Shown piece by piece: positions 32,616-41,602 of a stretch of DNA of 53,243 bases (positions are counted from its first letter, which is position 1; each line of letters begins with the position of its first letter). The notes beneath the pieces were generated by a model. That model made no database searches. It had not been told where the DNA came from and saw only the letters and a program-made list of their open reading frames with translations. A program made the position numbers and the translations under genes. Location of the stretch: assembly GCF_023243075.1 (NCBI RefSeq), contig NZ_JALKFZ020000123.1, positions 1-53,243 of the forward strand, given 5' to 3'. This DNA comes from Frankia sp. AiPa1. Its GTDB lineage: Bacteria > Actinomycetota > Actinomycetes > Frankiales > Frankiaceae.

Positions 32616-33698
32616 TCAGGCGGCGGAGGTGGCAAGGGAGGTGGCAAGGGCGGTGGGGCTGGCCTGCGCGCCGAGGTGGGCGCGGTCCAGGAACGCACCG
32701 GGCATGGCCGCGAGGTCGGGCGGCGACGGCGGCGCGCCGGCACGGACGAGCAGGTCACCGAGGGCGGCGATCATCACACCGTTGTCGGTGCAGCGGCGCC
32801 GGGCGGGCACCCGCAGGCGGATCCCGGCCTCGGCGCAGCGGGACGCGGCGAGCTCACGCAACCGGCTGTTCGCCGCGACCCCGCCGACGATCAGCAGATC
32901 GTCGATGCCCTGGTCGCGGCAGGCCCGGATCGCCTTGGCGGTGAGCACATCGACGACCGCCTCCTGGAACGAGGCGATCACGTCACCGGGCGGCACTCCT
33001 GAGTCCGGATGCGACTCGGCCCAGCGGGCCACCGCCGTCTTCAGCCCGGAGAAGGAGAACGTGTACGGCGCGTCGCTGCGCCCAGTCAGCGGACGGGGGA
33101 AGGCCAGCGCCGTCGGATCGTGCCCGACCGCACCCCGGTCGACCGCGGGACCACCCGGGTAGGGCAGGCCCAGCACCCGGGCGACCTTGTCGAAGCACTC
33201 GCCGGCGGCGTCGTCGAGAGTGTCGCCGAGATGGACGATCGGGTCACGGGCGAGGTCGGCGACCTGCAGCAGCGACGTGTGGCCGCCGGAGACGATCAGC
33301 GCGATCAACGGATTCGGCAGCGGCGCGCCGTCGACGACGTCGGCGGCCAAATGCCCGGCCAGATGATGCACCCCGTACAGCGGCACGCCGAGCGCGGTCG
33401 CGTAGGCCTTCGCCGCGGACACCCCGACGTGCAGCGCGGTCGCCAGCCCTGGCCCGGCGGTGACCGCCACCGCCCCGATGTCGGACGCGCGCAGTCCCGC
33501 GGACGTCAACGCGGCCCGCACGCACGGCACGATCGCCTGCACATGGGCCCGCGCCGCGATCTCGGGCACCACCCCACCGTAGCGGGCGTGCTCGTCCATG
33601 CTGGTCGACAGGGCCTCGCCGAGCAGCACGCCCTCGCGCACAAGACCGACCCCGGTCTCGTCACACGACGTCTCGATACCCAGGACGACCGGACCCAT
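32616..33698 (-). CDS. tsaD: tRNA N6-adenosine threonylcarbamoyltransferase
   Basis: Catalyses the last step of t6A37 formation on ANN-decoding tRNAs with TsaB and TsaE. The 360-aa length is close to normal. Signatures: [30 protein letters not shown], the metal ligands H112 and H116 in [34 protein letters not shown] and [12 protein letters not shown]. The ATG at 33698 is used, although low-complexity in-frame sequence continues upstream. Partner genes tsaB, tsaE and rimI are not in the window, so the usual actinobacterial cluster is broken here. The C-terminal [10 protein letters not shown] comes from a short repeat. Confidence 0.96.
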   Translation of the reverse strand: MGPVVLGIETSCDETGVGLVREGVLLGEALSTSMDEHARYGGVVPEIAARAHVQAIVPCVRAALTSAGLRASDIGAVAVTAGPGLATALHVGVSAAKAYATALGVPLYGVHHLAGHLAADVVDGAPLPNPLIALIVSGGHTSLLQVADLARDPIVHLGDTLDDAAGECFDKVARVLGLPYPGGPAVDRGAVGHDPTALAFPRPLTGRSDAPYTFSFSGLKTAVARWAESHPDSGVPPGDVIASFQEAVVDVLTAKAIRACRDQGIDDLLIVGGVAANSRLRELAASRCAEAGIRLRVPARRRCTDNGVMIAALGDLLVRAGAPPSPPDLAAMPGAFLDRAHLGAQASPTALATSLATSAA

Positions 33699-34030
33699 GA
33701 CAACCGGGCCGGCCTCGGGCGCCGGCGGCCTCGCCCCGTCGGGGTCCGTGGAGACCGGGCATGGGGCGGACGGGCCCGTCACGACCGGTTCCTCCGCACC
33801 GGGCTCTGCTGCGCCCGCATGTCCCGCGGCCTCCTCGCTCGGCGACCCGCGCCGAACCGCACCCGAACTGACCGAACCCGTACTGCTGTATGCCTGTACT
33901 GCTGTGCGCCCGAACACTGTCCGGACCCGGACCCGCGGACATCGATCCCAGGGACATCGATCCAGGGATATCGACCGGATCGGACCCGAACTCCTGACGT
34001 CCGCGCGGGCAGGCGTGACAGCGTCCCAGC
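33699..34030. other. Intergenic region between fur-like gene and tsaD
   Basis: No gene was recognised in these 332 bases. There are short near-repeats, including actgctgt twice around 33890-33905 and three ggacatcgatcc-type units at 33948-33985. A minus-strand frame through them stays open into tsaD, but it is low-complexity and is not taken as coding. Confidence 0.5.
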
Positions 34031-34618
34031 CTACGCCGGTTCGCCGGGCCGCCGCGGGTCCGCGGCGGGCGGATCGACGTTGCCGTCGAGGCAGGCGCGG
34101 CAGACTCCCGTGAGCGCGGCATGGTCGGGCTGCAGGCGGAAGCCGACAGTATGGGCAAGCCGCTCGGCGACGCCGTCGAGCAGGTCGGCGGGGACGTCCT
34201 GGATCGCGCCGCAGCGCCGGCAGCGCACGTGCAGGTGCCCGCCGCCGGTGAGCCCCGCCGCCAGGTGATAGACGACCGGCCCGTGCGCGGGGTGCACGTG
34301 GGTGACCAGGCCCAGATCCCCGAGGGTCTCCACCGCCCGGTAGACGGTGGTCCGGTGCAGCCCGGGGACGATCACGTCCGCGCGGGCCAGCACATCCTCG
34401 ACGCACAGATGCTCGGTGGTCTCCGCCAGCACCCGCAACACCGCTCGGCGTGCCGGAGTGACCCGCTCGCCCAGTGCCCGCAGCCGTGCCACCCCGGCCG
34501 CCGCCGGATCCACCGTGACGGCCGAGGGATCTCGCCCAGCCGCCGCGGGATCCACCGTGACCGCCGCGGGATCCATCGGCAGTGCGGCACGACCCTCGCT
34601 GCGCGCATCCACTCCCAT
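34031..34618 (-). CDS. Fur family metalloregulator
   Basis: A 195-aa metal-responsive repressor. The first about 42 residues are an Ala/Asp/Pro-rich repeat (VTVDPAAAG twice, DPAAV and DPSAV) not found in the family. The winged-helix domain follows ([34 protein letters not shown]), then [18 protein letters not shown]. The structural zinc site is C133-x-x-C136 with C173-x-x-C176, and HLH (128-130) belongs to the regulatory site. Which metal it senses (Fe, Zn, Mn or peroxide) cannot be decided. It starts at the ATG at 34618, or possibly at an internal ATG after residue 14. It is divergent from def. Confidence 0.9.
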   Translation of the reverse strand: MGVDARSEGRAALPMDPAAVTVDPAAAGRDPSAVTVDPAAAGVARLRALGERVTPARRAVLRVLAETTEHLCVEDVLARADVIVPGLHRTTVYRAVETLGDLGLVTHVHPAHGPVVYHLAAGLTGGGHLHVRCRRCGAIQDVPADLLDGVAERLAHTVGFRLQPDHAALTGVCRACLDGNVDPPAADPRRPGEPA

Positions 34619-34620
34619 CA

Positions 34621-34665
34621 CCCTACGGACCCTACGGACCCTACGGACCCTGCGGCCCCTACGGC
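34621..34665. repeat. 9-bp tandem repeat before the fur-like start codon
   Basis: Five units of ccctacgga (with ccctgcggc and ccctacggc variants) begin two bases upstream of the start codon of the fur-like gene. They therefore occupy its leader and ribosome-binding region, which reads agggtg. Copy changes would move the promoter relative to the start. Confidence 0.9.
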
Positions 34666-34863
34666 CCCGGCCTGGACCCGTCCGGCGATCGCTGTACCTG
34701 ACGGGTGCCGTGCGGCCGCGGAACGCACGGGGAGCGGAACGCACGGGGAACCGTCGCGGCCCCCGCACCCGCGGAGGGGACGCCAGCTGGGGCGAGCCCG
34801 AGGCGGTGGCCATCGGATCGTTTTCGTGTCGTAACCCAGTGTTGTTGTGACAGAGTGTCCGTC

Positions 34864-35586
34864 ATGGCAGTGCTTCCGATCCGCGTCGTGGGCGACCCGG
34901 TGCTGCGCACCCCGGCCGCGCCCGTCACGGAGTTCGATGCGGTGCTGGCCCGCCTGATCGAGGACATGATCGACACCATGTACGCCGCTCCCGGCGTGGG
35001 GCTGGCGGCGCCGCAGGTCGGCGTGGGTCTTCGGGTCTTCGTCTACGACGTCGACTACAACCCCCACGACCCCGGCATCCCGCGCCTACCGCGGGTCGTC
35101 GTGAACCCCACGCTCGTCCTCGACCAGGACAGTGGGCCCGGCCTCGCCTCCGGCGCTGACCCCGGCGATGGCGACGACGGCGGCCAGCGCGCCGACGGTG
35201 CCGGCGACGAGCGCGCCGACGGTGTCGGGGACGACGGGGGCGCCGAGGTACAGCCGGGACCACGGGAGATGGCGGAAGGCTGCCTGTCCGTCCCGAGGCT
35301 GTATTTTCCGACGCCACGAGCATGGCGGGCGACGGTGCGCGGAGTCGACGCGACCGGCGCGCCGGTCGAGATCGACGGCCAGGGGCTCGCCGCCCGATGC
35401 TTCCAGCACGAGTGCGATCATCTTGACGGCGTGCTCTACCTGGACCGGCTCACCGGGCCGGCACGGGTGGCGGCGGTGCGGGCGTTGCGGGAACAGCCGC
35501 CGTCCTCGCCGCAGGCACCTGGCGCCGAACGGGGGGCGTCCACCGGCGACGATCCGTTGTGGGCGCTGCGACGCGCGAGCCGATGA
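34864..35586 (+). CDS. def: Peptide deformylase with acidic insertion
   Basis: Removes the N-formyl group from nascent proteins using a bound metal. Motif 1 is GVGLAAPQVG (44-53), motif 2 is EGCLSVP with metal ligand C140, and motif 3 is QHECDHLDG with H182, E183 and H186, so the active site is intact. At 240 aa it is longer than usual (about 170-190). A stretch of about 45 residues rich in Asp and Gly (88-133) is inserted between the central strands just before motif 2, and an Arg/Pro tail follows the domain. The ATG at 34864 gives MAVLPIRVVGDPVL, the normal start. Confidence 0.96.
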   Translation: MAVLPIRVVGDPVLRTPAAPVTEFDAVLARLIEDMIDTMYAAPGVGLAAPQVGVGLRVFVYDVDYNPHDPGIPRLPRVVVNPTLVLDQDSGPGLASGADPGDGDDGGQRADGAGDERADGVGDDGGAEVQPGPREMAEGCLSVPRLYFPTPRAWRATVRGVDATGAPVEIDGQGLAARCFQHECDHLDGVLYLDRLTGPARVAAVRALREQPPSSPQAPGAERGASTGDDPLWALRRASR

Positions 35587-35717
35587 CCCGACCCTGGGAG
35601 GCATGACATCCTTACCGCCCACGGGCCGTCGGTACCGGTTGCGGACCCTCCGCTCGGGGGGCTGGCGGCGGGCGGGCTCGACGGGCGGGATCGATGAGAC
35701 AGACAGGAGTGGCCGCG

Positions 35718-36680
35718 GTGGGCGAGATCTCCGGTGGGCCGTACAAGCGGCCGTTCCGGTTCAACATCCAGTGCTCGTCGCCGGAGCAGGTGGATGCCCG
35801 CTCGTGGGCGGCGCTCGCCCGGCGGGTGGAGGACCTCGGCTACGCGACGCTGACCGTCTCCGACCACCTCGACGAGCAGGTGGCGCCGATCGCCTCCCTC
35901 ATGGCCGCCGCCGACGCCACGACCACCCTACGCATTGGGTCAATGCTGTTCAGCAATGACTATCGGCATCCGGTGGTGCTGGCGAAGGAGGCGGCGACCC
36001 TCGACGCGCTGTCGGGCGGACGGCTCGAACTCGGTCTCGGCGCCGGCTGGATGACGTCGGACTACCGCCGCGCCGGTCTCACCCTCGACCCGCCGGGTGT
36101 GCGCATCGCCCGGCTCGCCGAGGCACTCGCCGTTCTCAAGGGCATGTTCGCCGACGGTCCGCTCACCCACTCCGGCACGTACTACCAGGTGGACGGGCTC
36201 AACGGCACGCCGAAGCCGGTGCAGCGCCCCCATCCGCCGATCGTCATCGGCGGCGGCGGCCGACGGATGCTCACCCTGGCCGCCCGTGAGGCGGACATCG
36301 TGGGTCTGAACATGAACATGGCCGGCGGGGTCATCGACGCCTCCCTCGGCCCGAACGCCACCGTGGCGGCCACGCAGGAGAAGGTCGGCTGGATCCGGGA
36401 CGCCGCCGGCGCCCGCTGGGACGAGCTGACCCTGCAGGTGCGCGTCCACCTGGTGGTGATCACCGACGACCGGGAGACGGTCGCCGGCCAGCTTGCCGCC
36501 GGTTTCGGCCTGACCTCCGAGCAGGCGCTGGTCACCCCGCACGCGCTGTGCGGCTCGGTCGAGGAGATCTGCGACGATCTCGTCGAACGGCGGGAACGGT
36601 TCGGCCTCAGCACCGTCGGCGTGGCCCTCGACGCGTTGGACGATCTCGCCCCCGTCGTCGCCCGCCTCGCCGGCACCTGA
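35718..36680 (+). CDS. LLM class F420-dependent oxidoreductase (TIGR03621 type)
   Basis: A 320-aa luciferase-like TIM-barrel enzyme. Typical elements: FRFNIQCSSPEQVDARSWAA, GYATLTVSDHLDEQVAP, DALSGGRLELGLGAGW, PKPVQRPHPPIVIGGGGRRM and a C-terminal SVEEICDDLVERRERFG. These place it in the mycobacterial-type F420-dependent group, which presumably performs hydride transfer with F420 rather than FMN. The GTG at 35718 follows AGGAG at eight bases; an ATG at 35694 would add eight residues. The substrate is unknown. It lies 131 bases after def on the same strand. Confidence 0.9.
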   Translation: MGEISGGPYKRPFRFNIQCSSPEQVDARSWAALARRVEDLGYATLTVSDHLDEQVAPIASLMAAADATTTLRIGSMLFSNDYRHPVVLAKEAATLDALSGGRLELGLGAGWMTSDYRRAGLTLDPPGVRIARLAEALAVLKGMFADGPLTHSGTYYQVDGLNGTPKPVQRPHPPIVIGGGGRRMLTLAAREADIVGLNMNMAGGVIDASLGPNATVAATQEKVGWIRDAAGARWDELTLQVRVHLVVITDDRETVAGQLAAGFGLTSEQALVTPHALCGSVEEICDDLVERRERFGLSTVGVALDALDDLAPVVARLAGT

Positions 36681-36730
36681 GCCGGGGCCCCGCCGCACCG
36701 GTCCGTTCGTCGCCACCCCGACCCCTCAAC

Positions 36731-36798
36731 CCGGCCCCACCCCTGCACCCGGCCCCACCCCTGCACCCCGCCCCGTCCCTGCACCCCGCCCCACCCCG
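36731..36798. repeat. 18-bp C-rich tandem repeat
   Basis: About 3.8 units of the type ccggccccacccctgcac, followed by cctgtcgtcccgtc repeats up to about 36860, fill the 215-base gap before the AGPS-like gene. No promoter element can be distinguished inside them. Confidence 0.85.
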
Positions 36799-36895
36799 TC
36801 CGTGCGGTCAAGCCGTCCGGCCTCGTCCCGTCCCTGTCGTCCCGTCCCTGTCGTCCCGTCGTTCCCACCCCGTCTGTCACGTCAAGGAGTCACCG

Positions 36896-38578
36896 TTGGT
36901 CGAGCACATGAAGTGGTGGGGCTGGGGCCGGGAAAGCGTCTCGTTCTCCCACGCCGACAAGCCGGCCCTCGCGCCGTTCATCCGCGCGAACATCGGTCTG
37001 GACATCACCCGCCCGCCCACGCAGGCACCGGCCTTCGGTGACCTGAGGGTCGACGGCCCGGTGCTGCCGGACGGGCTACGCGACGCGCTGGTGGCCGCCG
37101 TCGGCGCCGAGCACGTCCACACCGATGCCCTCGAGCGGGTCGTGCACGCCTACGGCAAGAGCCTGCGTGACCTGGTCCGCATCCGGGCGGGTGACCTGGG
37201 ACGGCTGCCCGACGCCGTCGTCTACCCGGGCGGCGAGGACGAGGTGCGCGCCGTGCTCGCCGCGGCGCTGGTCGCGGACGCCGTGGTCATCCCGTTCGGT
37301 GGCGGGTCGAACATCTCCGGCAGCCTCGAGGCCCCCCGCGGGGAGACCCGCCCGGTGCTCTCGGTCGACCTTGGCCGGCTGGACCGGGTCCTCGACATCG
37401 ACACCGACGCCCGGCTGGCCCGAATCCAGGCTGGGGCGCTCGGGCCGAACCTCGAGGAACAGCTCAACGCCCAGGGCTGGACGCTCGGCCACTTCCCGGA
37501 CAGCTTCAGCCACTCGACGCTGGGCGGCTGGATCGCAACCCGCTCGTCGGGCATGCAGTCGGACAAGTACGGTGACATCTCCGAGATCACCCGGGCGGTG
37601 CGGGTCGTCACCCCCGCCGGGGTGCTCGTGACCCGCGCGGTGCCGAGCCAGTCCACCGGGCCCAGCGTGCGCGAGATGATCCTCGGCAGCGAAGGGCGGC
37701 TCGGCCTCATCACCGAGGCGACCGTGCAGGTCCACCGGGTGCCCGAGGAGCGCACGATCCTCGGCTACTTCTTCCCGACCTGGGACGAGGCGCTCATCGC
37801 CATGCGGGAGATCGCCGAGAGTGAGGCCGCGCCGACCGTCACCCGCGTCGCCGACCCTGGCGAGACCCGCTTCTCGCTGGCCACGAGCAAGAAGGGCTCG
37901 CCGGTGTCGCGCCTGGTGTCCAACGGCCTCAAGCAGTATCTGGCCCGGGTGAAGCACTTCGACCTGGAACGGATGTGCCTGTCGTTCATCGGCTTCGAGG
38001 GCAGCCCCGGGCATGTGCGCATCCAGCGCAAGGTCGTCGGTGAGATCGTCAAGCGTCATGGCGGGGTGTGCGTGGGCACCAGCCCCGGCCAGCTCTACGA
38101 CCAGAAGAAGTTCGACACCCCCTACATCCGCGACTTCCTGCTCGGCCAGGGCGCTCTCGCGGACGTCTCGGAGACGTCGACCAGCTGGTCGCAGCTCGCC
38201 ACTCTCTACACCGGGGTGGTGGCCCGGGCCCACAAGGCGTTCGACGAGATCGGCGTCAAGGGCTGGATCATGTGCCACCTGTCGCACTCGTACCATTCCG
38301 GTGCCTGCCTGTACTTCACCTTCGCGTTCACCTCGCCGGTGGCGCTCGAGGCGCTCGAGCGGTACGACGTCGTGAAGTCCGCGGTCCAGCAGGGCTTCCT
38401 CGACCTCGGCGGCACCCTGTCGCACCACCATGCCGTCGGTACCGAGCACGCCGCCTGGCTGGGCGAGGACATCTCGCCGGCCGGGGTGTCGCTGGTCTCG
38501 GCCCTGTTCGAGGGCGTCGACCCCGGCCACAACCTCAACCCCGGCAAGATTGTCCCGTCCGGGTCGACGGCGGGCTAG
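36896..38578 (+). CDS. FAD-binding oxidase, alkyldihydroxyacetonephosphate synthase-like
   Basis: A 560-aa flavoprotein of the VAO/PCMH fold. The FAD-binding half has PDAVVYPGGEDEVRAVL, VVIPFGGGSNISGSLEA and PDSFSHSTLGGWIATRSSG. The cap half carries the AGPS-type signature CHLSHSYHSGACLYFTF and LSHHHAVGTEHAAWL near the C-terminus. In eukaryotes AGPS forms the ether bond of plasmalogen precursors; actinobacterial members (for example mycobacterial AgpS) are related, but their substrate is not settled. The TTG at 36896 is chosen because AAGGAG lies six bases before it, while the ATG at 36908 is too distant. cobF follows after only eight bases. Confidence 0.88.
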   Translation: MVEHMKWWGWGRESVSFSHADKPALAPFIRANIGLDITRPPTQAPAFGDLRVDGPVLPDGLRDALVAAVGAEHVHTDALERVVHAYGKSLRDLVRIRAGDLGRLPDAVVYPGGEDEVRAVLAAALVADAVVIPFGGGSNISGSLEAPRGETRPVLSVDLGRLDRVLDIDTDARLARIQAGALGPNLEEQLNAQGWTLGHFPDSFSHSTLGGWIATRSSGMQSDKYGDISEITRAVRVVTPAGVLVTRAVPSQSTGPSVREMILGSEGRLGLITEATVQVHRVPEERTILGYFFPTWDEALIAMREIAESEAAPTVTRVADPGETRFSLATSKKGSPVSRLVSNGLKQYLARVKHFDLERMCLSFIGFEGSPGHVRIQRKVVGEIVKRHGGVCVGTSPGQLYDQKKFDTPYIRDFLLGQGALADVSETSTSWSQLATLYTGVVARAHKAFDEIGVKGWIMCHLSHSYHSGACLYFTFAFTSPVALEALERYDVVKSAVQQGFLDLGGTLSHHHAVGTEHAAWLGEDISPAGVSLVSALFEGVDPGHNLNPGKIVPSGSTAG

Positions 38579-38586
38579 GCGGGGCC

Positions 38587-39402
38587 GTGCGGACCCTGCT
38601 GGTCGTCGGGATCGGCGCGGGCGATCCCGACCAGCTGACCCTGCAGGCGGTGCGGGCCCTGGAGCGGGCGGATGTGTTCTTCGTGCTGGACAAGGGCCCG
38701 GCCGCCGCCGACCTGGTGGCACTTCGCCGGGAGATCCTCGACCGGCACCTCGGCGCGGGCGCCTATCGGGTCGTCGAGGCGCCGGACCCGCGCCGCGACC
38801 GCGCCCCGGCGGACGACGGCACGCCTGGCGCCGCGGATTACCCGGCCGCCGTCGACGACTGGCACGCGCGGCGCGCCGAGCTCTACGAACGGATGATCGC
38901 AAGCGAGCTGGCCGACGAGGGCTGCGGCGCGTTCCTGGTGTGGGGCGACCCGTCGCTGTATGACAGCACGCTGCGGATCCTCGAGCGGGTCGCGGCGCGC
39001 GGCCGGGTCGCCTTCGAGCACGAGGTGATCCCGGGTATCACCAGCGTGCAGGCGCTCGCCGCCCGCCACCGGCTGGTCCTCAACCGGATCGGCGCCCCGG
39101 TGACCATCACCACCGGCCGCCGCCTCGCCGAACACGGCTTCCCGCCGGACGTCGACGATGTCGTCGTCATGCTCGACGGCACCACCGCCTTTCGCGCGCT
39201 CGCCGACTCCGGCTCCGACCCCGAGCGCGGCCCGGATCTCGACATCTACTGGGGCGCCTATCTCGGCACCGACGACGAGCTGCTCATCCACGGGCGCCTC
39301 GCCGACGTCGCCGGCACCATCGCCCGCACCCGCGCCGACGCGCGGCGCCGCAAGGGCTGGATCATGGACATCTACCTGCTGCGGCGTACCCGCCGGCAGT
39401 GA
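38587..39402 (+). CDS. cobF: Precorrin-6A synthase (deacetylating)
   Basis: SAM-dependent methyltransferase that methylates C1 of precorrin-5 with loss of acetate in the aerobic cobalamin pathway. A 271-aa member of the tetrapyrrole methylase family. The glycine-rich start VVGIGAGDPDQLTLQAV, the second motif VWGDPSLYDSTLRI and the pair PGITSVQALAARHR and WGAYLGTDDELL are as in CobF. The start is the GTG at 38587, eight bases after the AGPS-like stop, so translation is probably coupled. No other cobalamin gene is nearby, which is unusual because cob genes generally cluster. Confidence 0.93.
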   Translation: MRTLLVVGIGAGDPDQLTLQAVRALERADVFFVLDKGPAAADLVALRREILDRHLGAGAYRVVEAPDPRRDRAPADDGTPGAADYPAAVDDWHARRAELYERMIASELADEGCGAFLVWGDPSLYDSTLRILERVAARGRVAFEHEVIPGITSVQALAARHRLVLNRIGAPVTITTGRRLAEHGFPPDVDDVVVMLDGTTAFRALADSGSDPERGPDLDIYWGAYLGTDDELLIHGRLADVAGTIARTRADARRRKGWIMDIYLLRRTRRQ

Positions 39403-39723
39403 CCACGGCCGGCGGCCCGACCGCGTCGTTCGCATCGGTTCCGTGGCCGCCGCCTCGGGGGCTGGGGCTGCCGCCGGGGCCGCCCCGAGCATCGTCGGCG
39501 GGCCGCCCTGCGTCGAACGACGCCCGGCTGGGCATCCTTTCAGGCAGACCGCGCGGTCAGAAACCGCGTCGCCTCGGGCCGGCGATGCCACGCGGATCCG
39601 CTCACGGTCCCGGTCCGCCTGACCGCCTGTGCACCTGTGCACCTGTGCACCTGTGCACCTGACCACCTGGCCACCTGAGCGCTTGGCCACCTGAACGCCT
39701 GAATGCTTCGTCGAGGATGCGCG
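39403..39723. other. Intergenic region with an 8-bp tandem repeat
   Basis: No gene was recognised in these 321 bases. Four exact units of cctgtgca stand at 39626-39657, followed by degenerate ccacctg-type units to about 39700. The octamer contains the palindrome TGCA. The ribosome site of the diguanylate cyclase gene (cgagga) is at 39712-39717. Confidence 0.7.
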
Positions 39724-41427
39724 ATGTACCGACTGCCCCGCGTCGGCGACGCCGCGGCGGCCCCGCGGCGTGCGGCCGGTGAGGGCTGGACGCCGCGACT
39801 GCTGCCGTGCGCGATCGCCGGATCCGTCCTGCTGCTCGGGGTGGGCGTCGGCCTGCTGCTGTGGTTACCGGGCCGGTCCGGCGTGCTCGGCACGGATGCC
39901 GTCTCCAGCGCCGCCGCGGGACTCTGCGCGACCGCCTGTTTCTGGACCGCGGGGCGGGTGCGACCCGAGGAGCGCCGGTGGCGGCTGCTGCTGGGGGTCA
40001 CCACCAGCGGCACGATGATCGCCGGCGTCATCTTCGCGTTGACGCTGCCACCCGATGCCTCCGCCACCAGCTCGCTGTCCAGCCACTCGTTGGGCTTCTT
40101 TCTGCTCTACGGCACGGCCCTGGCCGGGTTGCTGTCGCTGCCCACCCTGCCGGTCCGCGGGCGGGAGGGCGGTGCGGGGAAGCTCGCTGCCTTCCGCTGG
40201 CCCGCCATCGTCGTGCTGGACTGTGTGTTGATCGTCGGCTCGATCACTCTGCTGGAGTGGGGGACGCTGCTGGGCACGCTGGCCAGGTCGGGCACTTCCG
40301 ACTCCGCCCGGCTGGTGTTCGCGTTGCTGCACTCGATCGCCGGCCTGGTCCTGGCGGTGGCGGTCGCGCTGATCGCGAGTTTCCGCCAGCCCCGCTCCCC
40401 GCTGACTCTCGTCTTCCTCGGCACCGGCCTGCTGGGCTACGGGGTCGTCAACAACGTGTTCGTCTACCACATCGCCCTGGGGCATATCGGCCTGCCGCCG
40501 TCGCACCTGGTCGGGTTCGCCACCACCTTCCTGCTGATGTTCCTGGCCGCGCTCGTCCCGGTCGGGGCGTCCGCCTGGCATGACAGCCCCGCGCCGCCCG
40601 ACCCGAGAACAATGATGATCCACGCGGCGCTGCCGTACCTGCTCCTCGGCGCGGCGGGTCTGCTGGTCGTCGGGAAGCTGCTGCGCGGCGAGCCCCTCGA
40701 CCGGTTCGAGGCCTACGGCATGGTGGGGCTGCTGTCGGTGGCGCTGGTCCGGCAGATGGTCACGTTGCGGGAGAACGCCCAGTTGCTGACCGATGTACGT
40801 GAGCGTGAGCGGCAGCTGCACTACCTGGCCTTCCACGACCCGCTGACGGGTCTCGCGAACCGGGCGCTGTTCACCCGGCGGTTGCAGCGGGCGCTGCGGC
40901 GCGACGTCCGGGCCGCCGACGGCTCTGGCCGGGTCGCACCCGTGTCCGTCCTGTTCCTGGACCTCGACGAGTTCAAGCAGGTGAACGACACGTTCGGGCA
41001 TGCCGTCGGCGATGAGCTCCTGAAGATCAGTGCCGAGCGGCTGCAGGCGGAGACCCGTGCGGTGGACACCGTCGCCCGGCTGGGCGGCGACGAGTTCGCC
41101 GTCCTGCTCGACGGCGGTGGCTCCGAGCGCCCCGGCCAGGTCGGCGAACGCCTAGCGGCCGCGGTGCGCCGGCCATGTCTGCTGGACGGCCGTCCCTACA
41201 CTCCCCGCGCCAGCCTGGGTCTGGTCACGGTGGACCAGAACGCACTGCCCGCCAGCCCCGATCTTCTGCTGCACCAGGCGGACGTGGCGATGTACGTGGC
41301 CAAGCGAGAACGGGCGGGCCGACTCGTGGTCTACCACCCGGACCTGGCGCACCCGATCGTCCGCGCGCCCACCCCGCAGCGCCCTGAGGATCACACCCTC
41401 GGTACCGATGACTCTCGGTACCGATGA
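39724..41427 (+). CDS. Membrane-bound diguanylate cyclase (GGDEF)
   Basis: A 567-aa protein. About nine membrane segments occupy residues 20-350, with no recognised sensor domain beyond the membrane bundle. A GGDEF domain of about 170 residues follows: DPLTGLANRALFTRRLQ, VSVLFLDLDEFKQVND and RLGGDEFAVLL, so the active site is intact and it should make cyclic di-GMP. The allosteric inhibition site RxxD is present at the right place: RAVD, five residues before GGDEF. No EAL domain follows. The ATG at 39724 is preferred over the ATG at 39703 because of the cgagga site. Confidence 0.93.
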   Translation: MYRLPRVGDAAAAPRRAAGEGWTPRLLPCAIAGSVLLLGVGVGLLLWLPGRSGVLGTDAVSSAAAGLCATACFWTAGRVRPEERRWRLLLGVTTSGTMIAGVIFALTLPPDASATSSLSSHSLGFFLLYGTALAGLLSLPTLPVRGREGGAGKLAAFRWPAIVVLDCVLIVGSITLLEWGTLLGTLARSGTSDSARLVFALLHSIAGLVLAVAVALIASFRQPRSPLTLVFLGTGLLGYGVVNNVFVYHIALGHIGLPPSHLVGFATTFLLMFLAALVPVGASAWHDSPAPPDPRTMMIHAALPYLLLGAAGLLVVGKLLRGEPLDRFEAYGMVGLLSVALVRQMVTLRENAQLLTDVRERERQLHYLAFHDPLTGLANRALFTRRLQRALRRDVRAADGSGRVAPVSVLFLDLDEFKQVNDTFGHAVGDELLKISAERLQAETRAVDTVARLGGDEFAVLLDGGGSERPGQVGERLAAAVRRPCLLDGRPYTPRASLGLVTVDQNALPASPDLLLHQADVAMYVAKRERAGRLVVYHPDLAHPIVRAPTPQRPEDHTLGTDDSRYR

Positions 41428-41602
41428 CTCTCGGCGCAGGGCGCGCGCAATGGTTGCGTGCTCCACCAGGTCTGTCGCAGATTAATAAGTGTGCATTCAC
41501 TCTGGACCAGGCCAGCGCTCTGGCCCAGACTGACAAGCCGGCCCGCAGACTCGGACGCAGACGCGGACCAGTCCCGGTTCACCTCTGACCCGACAGGACG
41601 AC

